A stretch of 64,000 bases of DNA, taken from assembly GCA_039881145.1 (NCBI GenBank), contig JAYKKI010000077.1:2674501-2738500 (forward strand). Direction: 5' to 3'. Position 1 is the first letter of the stretch; every line of letters begins with the position of its first letter. This document shows, in pieces, positions 13,502 to 25,930 of this stretch. Source of the stretch: Druceiella hillmani (taxonomy: Eukaryota > Arthropoda > Insecta > Lepidoptera > Hepialidae). Made by a program: the position numbers and the translations under genes. The notes beneath the pieces are model-generated. The model saw nothing but the letters and a program-made list of their open reading frames with translations, made no database searches and had not been told where the DNA came from.

Positions 13502-16500
13502 GGCCGCTACGAGTGTGCCAGTATAGTGTGAGGGGAGTAGATGTTAGATATATTTAAAGAACTAAATATGCATTGATAAGGCAATGAATAAAGCAAAAAA
13601 TGAGTAACAAAGTTCAAGACCATGTTCTTAATAGTAAACGTATTCTGATGGCGTTTCTGATTGCAGTACAAATAACAATGGGCACGACGTATGTGATTTG
13701 GTGTACTGGTTTTTAAAGTGTGAAAAGTAGTTAAGAATAGGAATATTGCATATTATTATCACAGCAAAATGTGTGTAAATGTAAAAAAATATATATTTTC
13801 CTTTTCAATATATATTTTTTTAAGTAAATATTTCATAAAAATTACAAAATGTTCTTTCAAGTTCACGTATCTAGTTTATGTGGTTGAAGGTGTAAAGGTG
13901 TCGACAACCGGCAGATCTAACAAATCCGCTTGATATATTCTCACATTCTACAAAAATTTTAATTCAAATTAAAGGATAATTTCTTCATTTAGTTCACAAG
14001 TTCTTCACAACTGGCGTATGGACAGGAGATATTCAACCGTCACTCTTTTAGTAGTACTTATTGACGACATTGTTAGAATATCCGAAACTCCTTACTCTTT
14101 TGCTGTAGATCTCTTCGATCATTCCCATCCTTATTTTATATTATCAATTTCAATGCTATGACCCACTTCACTGGGATCTCATTTCGATCGGCGTGTTGGT
14201 CCATGTGAGTTCATTATCCAAGCAGAGCAAGTCATAAGAAATTATAGTTTGTAAGTTGGTAAATTATCTGAGTATTCTGATTCAATATTATCAACTGTTA
14301 AATAGATGAACCTGAAATGTTATAAAAATTATATGATATATAAAAGTTGCCAGATGAAGCAAACTTTGTGTAAATTGAATATTATCCTCATAAGAATAGA
14401 CTTCCACAAGCCTTACTGTCAGTTAGAGAAGGTAATGAATGATATCTAAAAAGTGATGTCATAGCCTTGAAATTAAAAACGAGTTTTACAACTTTCAACA
14501 TTGCAATGAGTAGAATGATGGCTTTAATAAATTTCATGTATTTATACCTTCATTTTACGGCGGGAAAAATTTGGTACAATGACATCTTGGACACTCTATA
14601 ATACATCTGAATAATTGTAATCGACTTTCACTAAAATTGGCTACTTTATTTTTGCTATAATCAGATGACGTTTAATGGTATACATTCGGTTTGGTAATAA
14701 GATTTTAAAGCCGACTCGTTCTCAGAAAAGAATATTTCAATAGATTTATATTTATATTAATATTTATAAATCTAGATGTCACAAGAACATGAAAATATGT
14801 GAGACTCCTTCACTTGGAACTTGCTGTCATCTAGTAGAGACAGATAAACATTACGCATAAAATCCAGTTAAAAAATGATATGGTCTTCCATGCTACTCAA
14901 TTTTTAATTCCATAAAACATTTCTTAGAACCTTGTAGGAATGAAAACCAGATGGCGCAACATCAGGTGTATAAGATATATGCAAGTCTCAACTCAACTTC
15001 TGTGTATTTTGACTGTATGTGATATTTCACTATCATGATATTTTTCAGTATCTAATTTAGTGTTACATTAAACAAAATGAACAAATTCATATTGACTACT
15101 TAATTCTTTAGTAAGTCGATCTAATTGCTGACAAAAACTATTTTCATTCGTAGTGAATATTTCCAGGAGTAATTCCGAATGAATAAACTTCTGATGTTCC
15201 ATCGGCAAATCAGTTTTCCCTCTCTGGTATTCTCGTTTGGGTACCGGAACTTTCATTTGACATGCCTAAACTCATTGATAATCCTTTTTGTATCACCACT
15301 TCTCCATCAAGAGTTACCAGTTGTTTTCGGAAATTGAAGTAAAATAGAAGCGTCTCTAAACTTGAAAACGGTCATTGATTTGGCGAATAGCGGTTTATTT
15401 ACACCTTCTAACGAAATGCTGTAGAACTTTCGACAATGGATGAAGAAAAGTTCCGAATACGTGGTAGCTGACACAATAAACACTCTCCTTTCATAAAAAA
15501 GACTTGTAAATGCCTGAATACGACGTGGGCTCTATAATAAATAGGGTTTATTAAAATTTCATCAATGTGAAAAGCTAAGTTTTGACATTGTTTGCAATAA
15601 AAGTATTTTTTATACGATTTGGAATACCTTAAAAGATTGTTCACGTGAAGCGATCTTTTAGGGAGATCTTTTTTCTCCTTTTGAGGTACGAGACTATAAA
15701 AATTATTAAGATGGAGAACTGTTAAAAAAATTGTGATATTATTTTGAAAAGTAAGGGTAATTCAACTCAAGGTACATGAGTATTGACACTTTGACATTCG
15801 TTTTCCGGAATCCAGAACACATTAGCAATCGAAATAAAATTTACGTCTAGATTTTATTTGCTATTGACTCGTGACTGCGATTCAATCGTAATTAAAGCCC
15901 GTATATATTTTGTTTGTCAGTGGAAACCAATGTCGTGTCCGGTGCTTCAAATGATTACGTCTATATTGTTATAAAGGAAACGATAGATTTTTTGGACTAA
16001 ATTGTTTCTTGTTATTGATGCAATATAACGACTAGGACGTGGCCAATTGCTATATATTATTCATAATATTCTCGATATTTGTTTCAATGTTCACGTCCTC
16101 TATCATAAATTGTCTTCGGAATGAAAACAGAATAAAACAGAATGCAAATAATTAGAGAAAGTTCAAGTCGAGCCTAGAAAACTAATGTTAAACGCAAGTG
16201 TATCGTTTCAAGTAGTTTATCAAGTGCAATAAGAAGTTAAAGATGGAGTAAGCAATACTTATGCATTTGGGACAAACATATAATAAGCCTATTTGTTTAA
16301 ACATTCTGAAATGTTAAGCTTCTTATATTGTCAAAAGAACACTGATTTATTTACAGATATTTTTTCTTTTGTTTTATCATTCTAATTTCACTAAATTTAT
16401 CATCAGAACCCATATTTGATTTATTTTTAGAAACAAGTACTCATTGCGAATCCGCGCCAAAATGATCGGAACGCCTCAGTGTAGGTAAGTTTTAAAGGAA

Positions 16501-16645
16501 AAAGGAAGGTCTGTTGTTGAAAAGAATAATAACATCTCACGTGAAACAAAGCAAGCGACAGAAAGCGTTACATTCCTATCGCAACTTCGCCGTACAGTGC
16601 GCTCATAAGAGTTAGCAGTATCTCGACGCAGTCAGTGCGGAATCA

Positions 16646-16668
16646 GTGACACACACACACACACACAC

Positions 16669-16720
<52 letters not shown>

Positions 16721-16722
16721 TT
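16646..16722. repeat. (CA)n(TA)n compound microsatellite
   Basis: An ACACAC run passes directly into interrupted TATATA. The open frame over it, full of Tyr and Ile, is not a gene. Confidence 0.9.
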
Positions 16723-18572
16723 AAATATATTTAATTTTGACATTTGCGCCCACGTGGGTGCGCATGTACTATTTTATTGTTTTTGTAACGGAATTCGCTT
16801 TATGAAAATCCTATTTTTTACTCAGAATTATCTATAGTCTAGTTTTAGAATTTAAAATAGAACTGAAGACAAAGTTTAATTTTAAAGAATATGTGCTATT
16901 ATCAGAAATAACTAGCATTACGAGGGCTCATATAAATTTAAATACACAATTAAAAACTAAGCATTTAAGGTAAGTAGTATTTTTGTTAAACTATTACGCT
17001 TAAATACGTTCTTGGAGCTGCCGTGTCTGTGGATAATATGGATACGATTGTTGGAGAGTGAGAAATGTACCAGTTCCTGCCATAAGTGTAAGATTCTTTG
17101 TCGTCGGATAGATGTTCCTGTCCTTCAAGTGCTTGGGTTTAAGTATTGTTGCTTTAGATGCTATTATTTTGGAAGGATCAAAATCTGTACCTAATGGATG
17201 GATTATATTTAATCAATCGACGGAAAAATTTTGTATTTAGCTATGTTTGACTAAAATTCTGTACTGTTTTCAGCAGCATTTTAATTTTTCTTAATGTTTA
17301 CGTGTGTCGGTAAATACCGTTGAATGCAGGACTTTCCCCTAAAATAAAGTAGGTGCTGTAAGTTTTTTTACGCTGTTAATAATGTTAGTTTTACTATTTT
17401 TCAAATTTTGTTTTCAGTTTTCAAGGTATCGAGTCCCCGTATTAAACTTATCATAAATTTACCCCATAAAATTAGAGACGTTTTTTAATTGCTACTAATT
17501 CACTGGTGGAGTTAGATGCTATAAGACTTATAAATAATATGAATACTTATAACATATTTACGGACACTATTTGTCCAAAGTAATAATAAATACAACTCGC
17601 ACATACAGTAAAATGAGATAATATCGTACTCTATTAATTTGCGAAATCAAATCAATTTGGTAAGGAGTGTGGTGAGATAATCGAAAAAATAAGAATAGCG
17701 TTTTGCAATGAACACCAAGTTATTTCTGCTGCCAAGTCATCAGTAATCCTTGCTAGTTGACTTTGATCAAAGATGAATAATGTATTGAAATATAAAAAAT
17801 TAAGAAATCAAAGAGACTAACAATAAACTTTTATCTATTTTTTTCATTCTGTATAATATTCACTTGAAAATTAATTTGTATTTAATTTTCATTAATGAAA
17901 ACGCCTGAAAAAAAGAAATATGTATCACGATAAACTTTGAGCTGTAAGAATACAACATAAAAAGAAATTTGCTGCTTGCAAAAAGCAATACCGGGATTAC
18001 GAATGTTGAGTTTGAGTCAGTATTGATAATGTTAAGATTAGACAATTAAATAAAAACGAGCTACTTTGTATGAACGGTACTCTGTCCTGTCAACACAGTT
18101 TCTTTTTTATGTTTTGTCATACGTATTGATGGTTAATCGAATAGGGACATCAGGAAGTGGGTGACTCTGAAGAAAGCTCGAACTCTTACCTAGACTGAGG
18201 CGTGTTGATATAAAGTACCACGGACATATTTTTTATTAAGAAATATGTCGATATGTCCAAGAAGTGTCACGTGTTATATTGTTTTAATTATAAATTACAT
18301 TTCAGGAGGCATATGTCGATCAAAAAATTAATATGATGTTGATATACTTGTGTTGTAGTATTTATTTAGAGACCTGATGTTTTATAGTTAAAAAGCCTTT
18401 TCAAATTATATATAACTCAGAAATATAGTTATTTACTTCTCTAAATTCAAATACAGTTCCCATGGCTATTTATAAAATCAAAATTAGTCTTTATAAAAAT
18501 TCAGATTTATATTTCAATAACCAAAATAATTAATTTCTTCATTTGAATATATTATAAATCTCCATTGGATTA

Positions 18573-18870
18573 TGGGGTCTGTCTCAAAACTTCCCGGAAT
18601 GATTTTAGTAGTCGGCCACGCCGGCTGGCGAAGCAGGGCTTCGGACGACAAAGTACGTTGGGGATCTAAGCTTCAAAACGAAACCGATCTCAGTTGTCTG
18701 CGAGCAGTTGTTGAGACAGCGTCACGCTCCGTACGGAGGTATTTACTACTTCCTCGTCGAAAAAAATATGGAGCAGTTTTTGCAGCAGCGTTTTCCAATC
18801 AAGTTATGTATGAAACTGGGTAAAAACGGGACGGAGACGCTCGAAATGCTTCAAAAAGCCTGTTAGTCAC
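18573..18870 (+). pseudogene. mariner 5' fragment
   Basis: The segment opens with GGTCTGTCTCAAAACTTCCC just after a TA, a typical mariner terminal-repeat start. About 190 bases later, from an ATG near 18767, it encodes MEQFLQQRF and then KLCMKLGKNGTETLEMLQKA, the N-terminal helix-turn-helix region of mariner transposases (family pattern K.G....ET...L..A). A stop follows within about 35 codons and nothing of the DDD catalytic domain is found after it. The copy is therefore truncated, and no 3' terminal repeat was identified. Confidence 0.65.
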
Positions 18871-19990
18871 ATTCTAGCCTTATACGCTTTGAGACAATTT
18901 CTTACCTGAATAAGATTGAAACAGTCGGCAATGTGATGTTAACTTTAGAGATACTTTCTGTCATGTTTTGCAAATATTTATTAGGTGCAGGAAAAAGAAA
19001 CGAAATTTCACTCAGAATACTCTGTTTCATCAGAATTTTTATTATGTTAACTATCGCTCCGATCTAAAATATAAGGTATTTTGGATATTGAAAATTAGAA
19101 TAGAAAATTTTGCAATTTATAAGAGATTGATGACGGGATGTACTTAATAGGATGAAATGTTTTATGGAAGAGCGTTCAGACTTGTTCAGACATGACAAAC
19201 TAGGAAATATAATTTTAATTATTCCGTTTTTTTCCTACTACTTGATATGTATATTTTTTTATTATAATAACTCGAAATAACTTTTATTTCATATTTTTTT
19301 TAACAATGTGGTAAACAATGTACTTTTAAATATAGAAATGTTACTTATTTTTACTCTCGTTTTTAGTATTAAGCGACGCATAAAATTAATTAATTAGCTT
19401 GTGTCGATAAATCCCGATTATTCCGCGATATTAAATAGATATTTTACAAATTCTATTTCTGGAGACCATAAGCGAATGAAAGCCTTTTCATTTTGCCTCC
19501 TTAATATAAAAAAACTGAAGGTTGTATATTTGAGGTTCAGTATGAGGTGTTTAATTTACTATGGGGGCTATAAAGCTAAAAGTGGGTCTAACAATAAATT
19601 TATCACTTAAAACCATGTTACAATCACACTCTGTAAGGATTACTTTACTTCAGTTTAGATTATTGATACGCAAATACCGATTCTATCCGTTATTTTACTG
19701 GGAAATACTTTATGATTTTTCACTTGATGTATTTTCACATGCTTTTTGAACTAATAATAATAAAAAGCATTACTATTTTGCAGAATAATTATTTCATTAC
19801 ATTTTAACTATTTTCCTTATTTCATTATGTAATATTGACAAGTGCGACATACTCGTATGCGCTGTTGGCAAGAAACTATAGGCAAAAATTTAAAAAACAA
19901 GTCACACATTGCACAGTTGTAATAAGTGCTGAACTTCGTACGTATTTGGTGCAACAAATTCTGGTAAATCAAAAAATAAAATTTGTACAA

Positions 19991-20022
19991 TAATCATGTT
20001 TTATTTATATAAAACATGATTA
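19991..20022. repeat. Perfect inverted repeat, 14-bp arms
   Basis: Arms 19991-20004 and 20009-20022 (TAATCATGTTTTAT and its reverse complement) with a 4-base spacer, next to a (TA)n block. Confidence 0.9.
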
Positions 20023-20034
20023 GTATACAAATGT

Positions 20035-20048
20035 TATATATATATATT

Positions 20049-20081
<33 letters not shown>

Positions 20082-20085
20082 GTAC

Positions 20086-20120
<35 letters not shown>
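20035..20120. repeat. Interrupted (TA)n microsatellite
   Basis: TATA dinucleotide runs interrupted by TTTATA, TGTATA and TGTACA. Confidence 0.9.
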
Positions 20121-22061
20121 TGAGACCTTTTCACATATACTTCCTTATAATTTTAATATTCGACAAAATTTTCTGTTAATAATTTTTTTAAAATATATTA
20201 TTAAAAAAAACTAAATTAACTTTAGCCCCATGTAAATTATTTACTCTTCTTCATTAGCAAATTCCACAAGCGTACAAAAATATTTTATTTTTCGGAGAGC
20301 CACCAGAAGTAGAACAGAGCTGGAACTAATTCGAGATATCGTATGTTGCAACAATTACATTTATTGTATTCATCATGTTCAATACTACAAAGTACGTCTG
20401 TATGCTCGTGGGTTTAACGGAATAAATAAAGAAAACTCTATCCCACCATACTATGACACTTTTTGAAACGACACCAATACAGTATAATTTTATGGTTATG
20501 ATATCTGAGGTCGAGTAGATATCTCATACAAAATTTCAACAAAAAATTGATATAAATTTTCATAAAACTTCATACCTAATATACTTTGTCATCATCAAGT
20601 TCGAAGGACGAAAAAATAAAAAAAAATATTCCTCACCATTTACATTTTAAAAACTTAAGGATTTGCAGAAATCTAGTGGTTGTACTTAAAGTTAGTGAAA
20701 TAGGCAAATACGAGTAAATAAAGGAACGTCACAGTATCAACTTCTACGGCAGTTGTCGTGCTACTACGGCCATAGCGCCTGTTTGCTTGATCGAATATAA
20801 TCTGTATCAAATGGACTGATTTCAACGGGGTTTACCTTTAATCTACAACTGGCTTCGTTGCTTCTAATAAAATATGTGTTTTTAATGAGAGAGGGAAGAG
20901 TTTATGGTACAAGTTGTAATAAATATTACTTTTAAAGAAATTTGCAGTATTGTAAACATTTGTAAACATCTTTTCTTTCACTTATTTGATTGAAACTTAT
21001 ATTTTATACTATACAATACTGTATTTCATATATACAAAGAAGTATCAAAAGAAAAGTTTATGCGTTAATTGTATTTTCAAACGATTAAATTCGTGGCCTA
21101 CCAATAGGTTACAAAACATTACGTTATAGTTTTTGGAACCATATTTTTATCTGCCTGTTCGGCGGCTAATCTTACGTCACGTAAAACTTCTAGAATAATG
21201 TGTACTTGCAGTTGGTTTCATTCTGTTGCTATGTTAATTTGTTTGAATTTGCTTGATTTAAATATTACGAGCCAAATTAAAACTTGACAGTTGTGATTAC
21301 TGATGTCTCTGAAAGAAATCGTTATATCTCATTTTAGTCATTAAGTCAAGAAATTAAGAAAACAGTGTTGACCCACTAAGATCTCGACATTGTTAATCAT
21401 TCATTATTAGTGTTATGAATAATATTACTCTTTTAGGTTTTCATAAATTGTAGATATTTATTGAAACTAATAATTGTTGTGCGTAGAACAAAAAAAATGG
21501 ATTAGTTAATAACCATGATCTTTCGTGATTTGGACAGTGTACGATGAGATTCTTGTGTCTGATTGAAAATATTCGATTTTATTCGTAACGACTTTGATTG
21601 CAGACTTGAAGTACATCATAAACGAGCTAAAAAATGTTCAAAGAAATTTGTATATTCTGTTTTTAAAAAAAATTTAAAGGAAAGATTTTCCACACTAAAC
21701 TAAGCATATTAGAGAAAAGACTCTTTCACTGACTGACATATCAACGCACTGCCCAAACTAATGGTTCTGGAAACTTGACAAATTACATAAAATTTATTTA
21801 TGTAACTAAGGAATGGTTTTCAAGTTTAATTCTGAAGAAGGTGGAATGAGGATTCAATATATTTTACACAAAAAAATTAAAACGCTCGTATTATTTCAAA
21901 ACTTTCTAGAAGCGCTATAAGAAATAAATAATAAAATACATTTTATTAGATTTACAAAAAAACAGTGACACTAAATACAACTGCTTCCATTTCCAATATT
22001 TATTTGTAGAATAACTCCTAGGGATAGTGATATAAATGTCATATAAAAAATCATTCCAATT

Positions 22062-22062
22062 A

Positions 22063-22109
<47 letters not shown>
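22062..22109. repeat. (TA)n microsatellite
   Basis: Nearly pure TA dinucleotides over about 48 bases. Confidence 0.95.
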
Positions 22110-22113
<4 letters not shown>

Positions 22114-23607
22114 AAAGCAATTAAAGTCACGTCAATATTTTATGATATGGGAAGAGTGGCCAGGTGTAGATTTCAGGATTTTTCTCTTTGTACCTCTAGG
22201 AGCTAAATAAAGAGAAAAATAAATATATATTTTTAAGCATTTAGTACTCTAAAATAATTGTTTATTAAATACTATCAGTTTAATTTCAGTATGTCTTTTC
22301 TGCATTCCCTAATAGGTTTCAACAGTAGTTCTTTACAATATTAGAATCAGTCATTCTGACAACAAGAGCAGTTCAGTTTAAACTAATCATTTTGTTAAAT
22401 TTTCTATCTGATTTTTCGTGTATTTATATAGTTCAAAATTGCTTTTCATTCTTTGTATATTATTTTATTATGTTTCCTAAGTATAGCAAAAATTATTTCT
22501 TTTGTATAGTATCAATATCAATTTCTTGTTAAATCTTAAAATATTAGTAACTATACAAAAAGCTTTATTTGCCGATATAATATTATTTTTAAATTCTTGT
22601 AAGATTTTATTTTTATAGTGATAGAGGCTATGAATTTATAGTCATAGATCGCAATAAAATTAATTGAATCGATTTTCACAAAAGAACAAGTTTTGCGACT
22701 TTACTTTCTTGTGAAAAGCAAGTATTTAATATTTTCTTTCTTGATCTTAAGTTCCAAAAATTTTGCAGAATTCTCTAAAATTTTAAGAGCGTTTTTTAGT
22801 GCAGGCAGCAATCTAGTAAAAATGTCGGTGTCATGAGATTATCCAAGGACTTGAATAGGTTTTGAAACGACTGGCCACTCTACCCAGTCACGCACGTATA
22901 CATCTTAGTGTAGACAAAGATTACACCATGTTTAAGTGTTTTTCGCTCAAATGCCAAAACGACCCATGCAAAGATTTCGTGTTTTTAAGATTACGTTATT
23001 TTTTCTTTGAAATATAATCTTGAATAAAGTTAATCGTGATTTTCAGTTTAATTAAAAAACATAATGTACCGCGACTTGATGTCCTTGTGTTGCATTTTCC
23101 CCTTTCCCCCTCTTCTTACGTGAATACCTCGCATCGAACGTCATTAAAATGCTCACTTCTACTTTTATGTCCTCTCAAAAACCTTTTGATTTCCCCCGAG
23201 CGACAAATCCTAATCAAAAAGCGTGAAGAGTATTTTTTAACTACTAAAAATTCTCACGATGACTGTTATATATAGTTTTATATAATTTTAATGAAAATTA
23301 ATAACTGTCCAAATACAGCTAATTTTGTCGCATGTACTTTTTTAATTTAAAAACAGTTACCACAGCTTATTTATAAATAATAATTTACTATTATCTTGGG
23401 CTATCATTTAGACCTTTTAAGCAATCGTGGGTATTAAAGCCATAATTTTTCATTGCATATTATTAATGTATCTGTAATAGTTTTACCAGCGTGCGTCACT
23501 AAACTGATCAAACTAACTGTTTTTCCTCCGACCACGTTGACACTATTCCCTAAGTCTTAAAAGTGATACTCTACATGTTCACTTTGTAAAACTTACTGCA
23601 GTCTGTT

Positions 23608-23648
23608 AATTATAAGCTGTAAGATATACTACATAACAGCTTATAATT
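23608..23648. repeat. Inverted repeat, 13-bp arms
   Basis: AATTATAAGCTGT at 23608-23620 is matched by its exact reverse complement at 23636-23648. Confidence 0.85.
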
Positions 23649-24185
23649 TACGGATTACAGTCAAGAGGATTAGTACTTTTGCGGGAACTTCTAAAAAACA
23701 AGGGACAAAGTTTCCCCATTGTGACATTATTTCCCTGTATATTAATCTCTGTGTTTCCAATTATTTTTCCCAAGACAACATTGAACAGCAAGTAAAGCAG
23801 AGACTCCGTCGCACACCATTTTATAAGAAATGTAATAAGAAAGACTTCCCGGTATTTGAATCCAATTTTTTTGTTTTCCAGATTTATTTTTACTTAGTTA
23901 ATAATTCAGTTTTAAGGTTAATAATGTTAAAATTAATTATTATAAAATACATATAATTACAAATTTCCAAATAATCAGAATAGCATATACAACTCTTTAA
24001 ACAAGTATTACATAACAAAAGTCTTATCGCATAATAAACTGTGCCGTTTTGAGCCATCTGGTACATCCGAACGGTAATTGCTTAGTGAGAATAACGTTGA
24101 ATATAAACAGAAAAAAACTATCTAGAACCTCAGGCATTAAGAGCGGTCCGCAAATCTATACAACAACGAATTGCTTAACAAAGAA

Positions 24186-24295
24186 ATTGCTAAATAACTT
24201 TATAGCCAAGGCGAACCGGTACAAACATTTCTCGACAAAGTGGAAGCCACTTTAATGAAGTGCTCCAAGCTTTCAATCGCATCTAAAAGAAGATC
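24186..24295 (+). pseudogene. Possible retrotransposon gag fragment
   Basis: A short plus-strand stretch encodes YSQGEPVQTFLDKVEATLMK, which resembles the capsid region of LTR-element Gag proteins (Q.....V..F..r.e.l..k). It ends in a stop about a dozen codons later. Upstream a related frame (LEPQALRAVRKSIQQRIA) is broken by stops. The similarity is weak and no pol or LTR is adjacent. Confidence 0.3.
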
Positions 24296-24690
24296 CTAAA
24301 AAGACTCAATTATAACAGAAGAAGTTACGTAACTCCAGAAGGAATAATATGCTGTAAATTAATCTTATAGAAGAACGAAAGAAGAAAAATTAATATCCGG
24401 ATAATTATATAGAACAAAAAAAAATGACATCGGACACGAAAAAACAACTCACATATATTATATGAATTTTTAGATACAACAGGAGGTAAAAAGGCGGACA
24501 ATGAACTAGAAAATGCGAAAACCATTACTTAATCATTTACAAAATACTTCCAACACAACAGCCTCAAACAGAAAAAAAATTGAATAAATTTTGTAGAAAT
24601 GCATTATGATAATTAAATGATACTACGTGATGTAGTATTATTTCTACTTTCTTTAAGTTCTTTATCATTATCTAGGTTTCGTTGTGTTAC

Positions 24691-24750
24691 AACATCTTCA
24701 GGAGGGCTATTAGAAAAGATATATTTGCTAATAGCCCACCTGAAGATGTT
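24691..24750. repeat. Hairpin, 23-bp arms, one mismatch
   Basis: Arms 24691-24713 and 24728-24750 are reverse complements at 22 of 23 positions, separated by 14 bases. Both start and end with AACATCTTCAGG or its complement. Confidence 0.9.
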
Positions 24751-24906
24751 ATATGAAGAGTTAGAAATGTCAAGCAACACTTTGGAATCTGAAAAGAATT
24801 CAGTGCCTGATGACTTCATAAACGATATAATTAAAAGCCGCTTCCTGAGTAACTTATACAAAATATATAACTTTTCGATAAAAAGTACACAGAAACCGGC
24901 CATAAA

Positions 24907-24955
24907 TCTTGTATATCGATTATCGATATATCGATTGTAGATATATCGATTGTAA
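24907..24955. repeat. Short tandem repeat, ATATCGATT units
   Basis: ATATCGATT-type words recur four times, including two adjacent copies of a 16-base unit containing ATATATCGATTGTA. Confidence 0.8.
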
Positions 24956-25930
24956 CCATCCCACAATTTCAAAAGTAAACTGGGTTCCAGTTTAGTTATT
25001 TATTTAAAGTTAAACTAAAGGGTTATAAGACAATTAAAATAAGAGTATGAAATTATAAGAGTATATATTAATAAAATGGTACATTAATGCAGTTGTAAAT
25101 TGTTGAAAACATTTGTTTTCAGATATGTATTATCGTTAAATATGGATTTAAGTTATTGCCATCTATTCTAAATGAAATATGACTTGTCCGATTATTTACA
25201 ATCATTCATGGTAGTCGTGGTCTCTAAATATATAGTCTAAATGGGTATATAAACAAATTATATTATTATTTAAAATGGTAAATTTTTGCTGACCAGTGCA
25301 ACACTAAGGAGGATATCCGTTTAAAGCTACGTAGTTAGATCACCGGAATACTCTTGTTAATTTCTCCTTTCATTCTTATGTTATATTTATTGTCTTTACA
25401 TATCTTTACAAATTATTTAAAAATATAAAAATAATAAAGAAAAGCCACGAAAGATTATGACATTAGCATTATGCTAATGACATAATTCTTTGTATTCAAT
25501 TTCGAAAGCAATAACTTTGATGAAAATGAGAAAATAAATTTCACTCATTTGTGTCCTACCGTTACGCATGTTCCTTAGAATGTTGTACGACCGAGTTTTT
25601 GAAATTAGTTCTAATGGAATTAGTCCATTGCCATACACTACTTCTTCTTCACAATGACTTTACTAATCTTAGGTTAAATTATTTATAAGAAAATTTGATT
25701 GCTTTTCGAGAAAAATAATTATCGTTAACTACATTAGAGCTATTGTTAAATTTATTAAACCGAATTTATTTTACAATTTCAACTGTATTCTTCTGTTATT
25801 TTTTCTGTTTTATTTATTTTCAATTGATTTGAATTAAATAACTGTTTGATAAAAACGGATTATGTTAAATTTTAATAATCTTTTAATACTATATACTCCA
25901 TACAAAATTAATAAATTGGTATAGTTTAAT
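24956..25930. other. Intergenic, no gene supported
   Basis: AT-rich sequence lying 3' of receptor gene B. A 15-bp imperfect inverted repeat sits near 25457-25487. No coding exon was seen. Confidence 0.55.

Larger units (their letters stand above)
11451..18569. other. Intergenic, little supported
   Basis: About 7 kb of AT-rich sequence. Items seen are (TA)n tracts near 11821, 13470 and 16670, an ambiguous hydrophobic open frame at 12476-12742, and minus-strand frames near 15068-15644 with a CxxC pair (FYCKQCQN) that may be transposon debris. None can be assigned to a family. Confidence 0.5.
18871..24185. other. Intergenic, no gene supported
   Basis: AT-rich sequence with (TA)n blocks near 20035-20120 and 22062-22109 and inverted repeats near 19991 and 23608. 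Open frames are short and unlike any family I know. Confidence 0.55.

Noticed and set aside
14740..14775. AT-rich imperfect palindrome
   Set aside because: Made only of A/T-rich words with several mismatches, so expected by chance in this composition.
15068..15644. Minus-strand frames with FYCKQCQN and a following open stretch
   Set aside because: Possible transposon debris, but no ordered motifs of a known family could be named.
24613..24972. Overlapping plus and minus frames of 107 and 119 codons
   Set aside because: The mirrored openness is explained by the hairpin and ATCGATT repeats. No family match.
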